Of a DNA stretch of 64,000 nucleotides, positions 59,695 to 64,000 are shown one piece after another. The stretch is from Vibrio tubiashii (GTDB lineage: Bacteria; Pseudomonadota; Gammaproteobacteria; Enterobacterales; Vibrionaceae). Each line of letters opens with the position of its first letter. The stretch's first letter is position 1. The notes under the pieces were generated by a model, which did no database searches, was not told where the DNA came from, and worked only from the letters and a program-made list of their open reading frames with translations. The stretch spans positions 930,001 to 994,000 of the forward strand of contig NZ_CP117029.1 of NCBI RefSeq assembly GCF_028551255.1, read 5' to 3'. Position numbers and translations under genes: made by a program.

Positions 59695-61938
59695 ATGAGC
59701 TACGATTTAGACGAAGACATCCTACAGGACTTTTTAGTCGAAGCAGGAGAGATATTGGAACTTCTCTCTGAGCAGTTGGTCGAGCTGGAAAACAATCCTG
59801 AAGACAAAGATCTCCTCAACGCCATTTTCCGTGGTTTCCACACGGTAAAAGGTGGTGCGGGATTCCTTGCACTCACCGAACTCGTTGACACCTGTCATGG
59901 TGCAGAAAACGTGTTCGATATTTTGCGAAATGGACAACGCTCAGTTACTGCAAGTCTAATGGATACCATGCTCCAAGCCTTAGATACGGTTAATGAGCAG
60001 TTTAGGGCCGTCCAAGATCGTGAGCCGCTTCCTCAAGCAGAACAATCTCTTTTAGATGAATTACATAGACTTTGTAAGCCAGAATCTGAAGATGAAGCCG
60101 TAGCAGATGCCCCAGCCGCTGAAGCGCCTGTGGTGGAAGAACCTGTCATCGAAGAGCCCGCGCCAGTTGAAGCACCTCAAACGGAAGTTTCAGCAGGTTC
60201 TATTGATGAAATCACCCAAGACGAATTTGAGAAGTTACTCGATGAACTGCATGGTTCAGGCGCGGCGCCAGGTGCTAGTCAAGCTGCTCCTGAAGCCGTC
60301 ACGCCACCGCCGGCCGCAGCACCTGCTGCTGACCTCGATATGAGCGGTGATATTACCGATGATGAGTTTGAAAAACTTCTAGATGAACTGCATGGTGCAG
60401 GGCAAGGTCCGGGCAAAGGCGATGCCGCGCCAGTGGCTCCATCTGCGCCTGCGGCACCATCTACACCAGCGCCAACGGCTCCTGCAGTCGGTGCTGGCGA
60501 CAGTGATTTAATGACTGATGAAGAGTTCGAGAAGCTTCTCGATGATCTTCATGGGTCAGGTAAAGGGCCTTCTATTGAAGAGCTAGACGCGGCGACTAAG
60601 CCTGCTGCGACTAACCCAACGCCGCCTCCGGCTCCTGAGCCAAAGGCTGCGCCTGCACCAAAACCGGCTCCAGTGGCTAAAGCCGCACCAAAAGAAGAGC
60701 CTAAGCCGCCAGCGAAGAAAGAAGCCGCTGTCCCGGCAGCGCAAGCTAAGAAGCCGCAAGCAGAAGCGACGGTACGTGTTGATACTTCAACACTTGATAC
60801 CATCATGAACATGGTTGGTGAGCTTGTACTGGTTCGAAATCGACTGCTTAGCCTAGGGTTAAACAGCAACGATGAAGAAATGTCGAAAGCGGTCGCTAAC
60901 CTCGATGTTGTTACTGCGGACCTTCAAGGCGCGGTAATGAAAACGCGTATGCAGCCAATCAAAAAGGTATTTGGCCGTTTCCCTCGCGTTGTTCGAGACT
61001 TAGCACGTAGCTTGAAAAAAGACATTAACCTTGAAATGCGCGGTGAAGATACCGACCTAGACAAAAACTTGGTTGAAGCGCTTGCCGATCCATTGATTCA
61101 CTTAGTTCGTAACTCGGTTGACCATGGTATTGAAATGCCTGACGCTCGTGTCGCAGCAGGAAAATCCAAAACGGGTAAAGTGATACTTTCTGCTTCGCAA
61201 GAAGGTGACCATATTGAACTTGCCATTGTCGATGATGGTGGCGGTATGGACCCAGACAAGCTTCGTGGTATTGCGGTTAAACGCGGTATCATGGACGAAG
61301 ACGCGGCTTCCCGATTAACAGACAAAGAGTGTTTCAACCTGATCTTTATGCCTGGTTTCTCTAGTAAAGAGCAAATTTCAGACATCTCTGGTCGTGGTGT
61401 TGGTATGGACGTTGTTAAGACAGCGATCAACACGCTAAACGGTTCAATCGATATTGACTCTGAAATGGGTAAAGGCACCAAGATAACCATCAAGGTACCA
61501 CTAACGCTCGCGATTTTGCCAACACTTATGGTTGGTGTAGCGGGGCACCCATTTGCGCTTCCATTGGCAAGTGTGAACGAGATTTTCCACTTAGACTTGA
61601 GCCGTACTAACGTAGTTGATGGTCAGCTGACCATTATCGTACGTGAAAAATCGATTCCACTGTTCTATCTACAAAACTGGCTAGCGCCTCAAGCAGGTCA
61701 AGTCGAGTTACGTAAAGGACATGGTCACGTCGTGATTGTGCAAATCGGCAGCCAACGTGTTGGTTTTGTCGTCGATACACTCATTGGGCAAGAAGAGGTG
61801 GTGATCAAGCCATTAGATAACTTGCTACAAGGTACACCAGGTATGGCTGGTGCAACCATTACCAGTGATGGCCACATCGCACTGATACTAGATGTGCCAG
61901 ATTTGCTTAAGCAGTATGCCGCTGCTTCTCGAATCTAA
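59695..61938 (+). CDS. cheA: CheA, chemotaxis histidine kinase
   Basis: 747 residues. The P1 domain has the phospho-accepting His49 ('AIFRGFHTVKGGAGFL'). Between about residues 135 and 355 there is an Ala/Pro-rich region with three copies of a motif, EFEKLLDELHG (near 172, 220 and 273). Then follow dimerisation (P3), the ATPase domain with N box 'HLVRNSVDHGIE' and G boxes 'DDGGGMD' and 'GRGVGMDVV', and the CheW-like P5 domain. In Vibrio this linker region includes the LID part that ParP binds to hold arrays at the pole. A classical P2 domain is not obvious. Confidence 0.97.
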   Translation: MSYDLDEDILQDFLVEAGEILELLSEQLVELENNPEDKDLLNAIFRGFHTVKGGAGFLALTELVDTCHGAENVFDILRNGQRSVTASLMDTMLQALDTVNEQFRAVQDREPLPQAEQSLLDELHRLCKPESEDEAVADAPAAEAPVVEEPVIEEPAPVEAPQTEVSAGSIDEITQDEFEKLLDELHGSGAAPGASQAAPEAVTPPPAAAPAADLDMSGDITDDEFEKLLDELHGAGQGPGKGDAAPVAPSAPAAPSTPAPTAPAVGAGDSDLMTDEEFEKLLDDLHGSGKGPSIEELDAATKPAATNPTPPPAPEPKAAPAPKPAPVAKAAPKEEPKPPAKKEAAVPAAQAKKPQAEATVRVDTSTLDTIMNMVGELVLVRNRLLSLGLNSNDEEMSKAVANLDVVTADLQGAVMKTRMQPIKKVFGRFPRVVRDLARSLKKDINLEMRGEDTDLDKNLVEALADPLIHLVRNSVDHGIEMPDARVAAGKSKTGKVILSASQEGDHIELAIVDDGGGMDPDKLRGIAVKRGIMDEDAASRLTDKECFNLIFMPGFSSKEQISDISGRGVGMDVVKTAINTLNGSIDIDSEMGKGTKITIKVPLTLAILPTLMVGVAGHPFALPLASVNEIFHLDLSRTNVVDGQLTIIVREKSIPLFYLQNWLAPQAGQVELRKGHGHVVIVQIGSQRVGFVVDTLIGQEEVVIKPLDNLLQGTPGMAGATITSDGHIALILDVPDLLKQYAAASRI

Positions 61939-61962
61939 ATCGCGAAATATAGAAGGACAAAT

Positions 61963-63084
61963 ATGGCGATCAAAGTATTAGTTGTCGATGATTCGAGTTT
62001 TTTCCGCCGCCGAGTGAGCGAAATCATTAACTCTGAAGCGCGATTAGAAGTTATTGATGTTGCGACTAACGGTAAAGAAGCGGTAGATAAAGCCCTGCGT
62101 ATCAAGCCTGATGTCATCACCATGGATATTGAAATGCCGGTTATGGACGGCATTACCGCAGTTCGCGAAATCATGGCAAAAAGCCCTGTGCCTATCTTGA
62201 TGTTTTCTTCGCTTACCCATGATGGGGCGAAGGCAACATTAGATGCGCTCGATGCAGGTGCGTTGGACTTTTTGCCAAAGAAATTTGAAGATATCGCGCG
62301 TAATCGCGATGAGGCTGTAACCTTACTTCAGCAGCGCGTGATTCAAATTGCATCAAAGCGTGCAATGATGCGCCGCAGTATGCCAAAACCTGCGGCACCA
62401 AGTCGTCCAGCATCACAACCAGCGACAACTCGCTCGTCTCTTCGTCCGGCGCCAGCGGCTCCTACTGCTAAGCCTACGGTAGCCACACGTTTTAAATCGA
62501 GTGGTAAAAAGTATCAACTGACCGCTATTGGCACCTCTACCGGTGGGCCAGTAGCGCTACAGAAAATTCTCACTAAGTTACCTGCAAACTACCCTCATCC
62601 GATCGTGCTTATTCAGCATATGCCAGCTACATTTACGGCGGCATTCGCAAGTCGATTAAATTCCTTGTGTAAGATTCAGGTTAAGGAAGCGGCTGATGGT
62701 GATCCATTGAAACCTGGCGTGGCTTATTTAGCTCCGGGTGGCAAGCAGATGATGATTGAAGGTCGTCCCGGTTCGGCAAAACTGCGCATTATTGATGGCG
62801 GCGAACGCATGAATTACAAGCCGTGTGTTGATGTTACTTTTGGTAGTGCAGCGAAAATCTATTCTGATCAAGTCTTGTCAATGGTACTGACCGGAATGGG
62901 CGCAGATGGTCGAGAAGGGGCACGTATGCTCAAAGGTGCCGGCTCAACGATATGGGCTCAAGACGAAGAAAGCTGTGTTGTTTATGGCATGCCACAAGCA
63001 GTCGCAAAAGCGGGGATCTCAACAGAGGATCTGCCGTTAGACAGAATTGCTGAACGTATGTTAGTCGAAGTCGGTCTAGCATAG
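61963..63084 (+). CDS. cheB: CheB, chemoreceptor methylesterase
   Basis: 373 residues. Receiver domain with phospho-acceptor D55 ('[12 protein letters not shown]'), a linker rich in Ala/Pro/Arg, and the methylesterase domain with catalytic Ser ('[12 protein letters not shown]'), His ('[11 protein letters not shown]') and Asp ('[10 protein letters not shown]'). It removes methyl groups from receptors during adaptation. It lies 24 bp after cheA and 9 bp before parC. Confidence 0.97.
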   Translation: MAIKVLVVDDSSFFRRRVSEIINSEARLEVIDVATNGKEAVDKALRIKPDVITMDIEMPVMDGITAVREIMAKSPVPILMFSSLTHDGAKATLDALDAGALDFLPKKFEDIARNRDEAVTLLQQRVIQIASKRAMMRRSMPKPAAPSRPASQPATTRSSLRPAPAAPTAKPTVATRFKSSGKKYQLTAIGTSTGGPVALQKILTKLPANYPHPIVLIQHMPATFTAAFASRLNSLCKIQVKEAADGDPLKPGVAYLAPGGKQMMIEGRPGSAKLRIIDGGERMNYKPCVDVTFGSAAKIYSDQVLSMVLTGMGADGREGARMLKGAGSTIWAQDEESCVVYGMPQAVAKAGISTEDLPLDRIAERMLVEVGLA

Positions 63085-63093
63085 AGGTAAACC

Positions 63094-63870
63094 ATGATTG
63101 TTTGGAGCATCGCAAACCAAAAAGGTGGGGTTGGAAAAACCACCACAACGATTACTTTAGCTGGATTGCTAAGTAAGCAAGGTAAGCGTGTTTTATTGGT
63201 GGACACAGACCCTCATGCTTCGTTGACGACTTATCTCGGCTATGACTCTGACAATGTACCATCGAGTTTATTCGATCTTTTCCAGCTTAAGGAATATACC
63301 GAGCAAACCGTGATGCCGCTTGTGATGCAATCTGATATCGAAGGGATTGATTTGATCCCTGCGCATATGTCACTGGCGACACTAGACAGAGTGATGGGCA
63401 ACCGAAGTGGTATGGGATTAATTCTCAAACGTGCGTTGATGGCGATTAAACAGCGCTACGATTATGTTTTGATCGATTGTCCACCTATTCTTGGCGTAAT
63501 GATGGTCAACGCGTTGGCTGCAAGCGACCGAATTTTGATTCCAGTGCAGACAGAATTCTTGGCGATGAAAGGTCTTGAGCGAATGATCCGCACCTTGGCT
63601 ATCATGCAGAAGTCTCGTAATAAATCGTTCAATGTCACGATCGTTCCGACGATGTACGATAAGCGAACAAGAGCGTCATTGCAGACCTTACAACAGCTTA
63701 AGAAAGATTATCCTAATCAGGTGTGGTCATCTGCGGTACCAATCGACACTAAATTTAGAGATGCAAGTTTAAAACATTTACCTGTATCTCATTTTGCGTC
63801 GGGTAGCCGAGGCGTCTTCGCTTATAAGCAGTTGTTGATTTATCTAGAGAGGTTAGCGATAGATGACTAA
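63094..63870 (+). CDS. parC: ParC, ParA-like ATPase for polar placement of chemotaxis arrays
   Basis: 258 residues with the deviant Walker A 'NQKGGVGKTTTTITLAGLL' and Walker B 'DYVLIDCPPILG'. Position between cheB and parP identifies it as the Vibrio ParC, which forms polar foci through HubP and recruits ParP and CheA. It is a plasmid-partition homologue but has no parB partner here. It overlaps parP by eight bases. Confidence 0.93.
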   Translation: MIVWSIANQKGGVGKTTTTITLAGLLSKQGKRVLLVDTDPHASLTTYLGYDSDNVPSSLFDLFQLKEYTEQTVMPLVMQSDIEGIDLIPAHMSLATLDRVMGNRSGMGLILKRALMAIKQRYDYVLIDCPPILGVMMVNALAASDRILIPVQTEFLAMKGLERMIRTLAIMQKSRNKSFNVTIVPTMYDKRTRASLQTLQQLKKDYPNQVWSSAVPIDTKFRDASLKHLPVSHFASGSRGVFAYKQLLIYLERLAIDD

Positions 63871-64000
63871 CCAATCTTTGCTTTCAAGTGAACAAGCGTT
63901 AGATGATTACTTCTCTGCTTTGTTAGAGGAGTCACTTGAAGCTGAAGTCAACGACCTTGAGCAAGATCAAGTTCCTGAATTGGAGTTGGTTGCTGAAGCT
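63863..64000 (+). CDS. parP: ParP, CheW-like array-tethering protein (3' end missing)
   Basis: Only the first 46 codons lie in the window: 'MTNQSLLSSEQALDDYFSAL' and an acidic stretch. The position directly after parC, and the acidic N-terminus, fit ParP, which has a C-terminal CheW-like domain that joins CheA LID and receptors. The rest is outside the window. Confidence 0.8.
   Translation, partial: MTNQSLLSSEQALDDYFSALLEESLEAEVNDLEQDQVPELELVAEA

Noticed and set aside
63094..63870. Plasmid-type ParA partition locus
   Set aside because: No parB or parS follows; the che neighbours and the overlapping parP identify the chemotaxis ParC.

Overview
The window is chromosomal DNA of a Vibrio (Gammaproteobacteria), most likely from the main chromosome. 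The flagellar export genes fliK-fliR/flhB, the polar-flagellum and chemotaxis run flhA-flhF-flhG-fliA-cheYZAB-parC-parP, and a feoABC/tfoS/znuABC neighbourhood are all arranged as I remember them from Vibrio. The species cannot be fixed from the sequence. The long repeat-rich FimV and the short intergenic tandem repeats point away from V. cholerae itself.

Layout. 1-6849: late part of the flagellar operon (fliK 3' part, fliL, M, N, O, P, Q, R, flhB), with a 269-bp inverted-repeat element lodged between fliR and flhB. 6850-23248: housekeeping genes (smrB, prmB, aroC, a DUF885 lipoprotein, a TRIC-like membrane protein, epmC, a lipoprotein + LruC-domain pair, yfcL, an FMN reductase, mnmC, fabB, pdxB, asd). 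23467-34906: fimV, truA, accD, folC, dedD, cvpA, purF. 35330-37858: zinc uptake (znuB-znuC divergent from znuA, with a Zur box). 38226-42515: tfoS, the membrane-spanning AraC-type regulator of chitin-induced competence, followed by a 981-bp non-coding stretch that carries a convincing minus-strand sRNA, very probably tfoR. 42516-45246: feoABC ferrous iron uptake. 45314-53128: a HIT protein, argS, an outer-membrane barrel, yecM, an M16 peptidase, sixA. 53283-64000: flhA, flhF, flhG, fliA, cheY, cheZ, cheA, cheB, parC and the start of parP.

How the genes work together. FliP/Q/R, FlhB and FlhA form the flagellar type III export gate. FliM/N form the switch that CheY-P binds. CheA/CheB/CheZ/CheY process the chemotaxis signal. 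FlhF/FlhG set the number and place of the polar flagellum, FimV (HubP-like) is the polar landmark, and ParC/ParP place chemotaxis arrays at the pole. So genes for polar organisation lie at several places in one window.

The most unusual content is non-coding or repetitive: three nested tandem repeats inside fimV; perfect 7-9 bp tandem arrays at four intergenic sites; a composite of a 103-bp palindrome plus TTTTCCAG repeats present twice; a 269-bp element with 20-bp perfect terminal inverted repeats; a ~165-bp palindromic family with three copies; and the tfoS/tfoR region. No tRNA, rRNA, CRISPR array, prophage or complete insertion sequence was seen.
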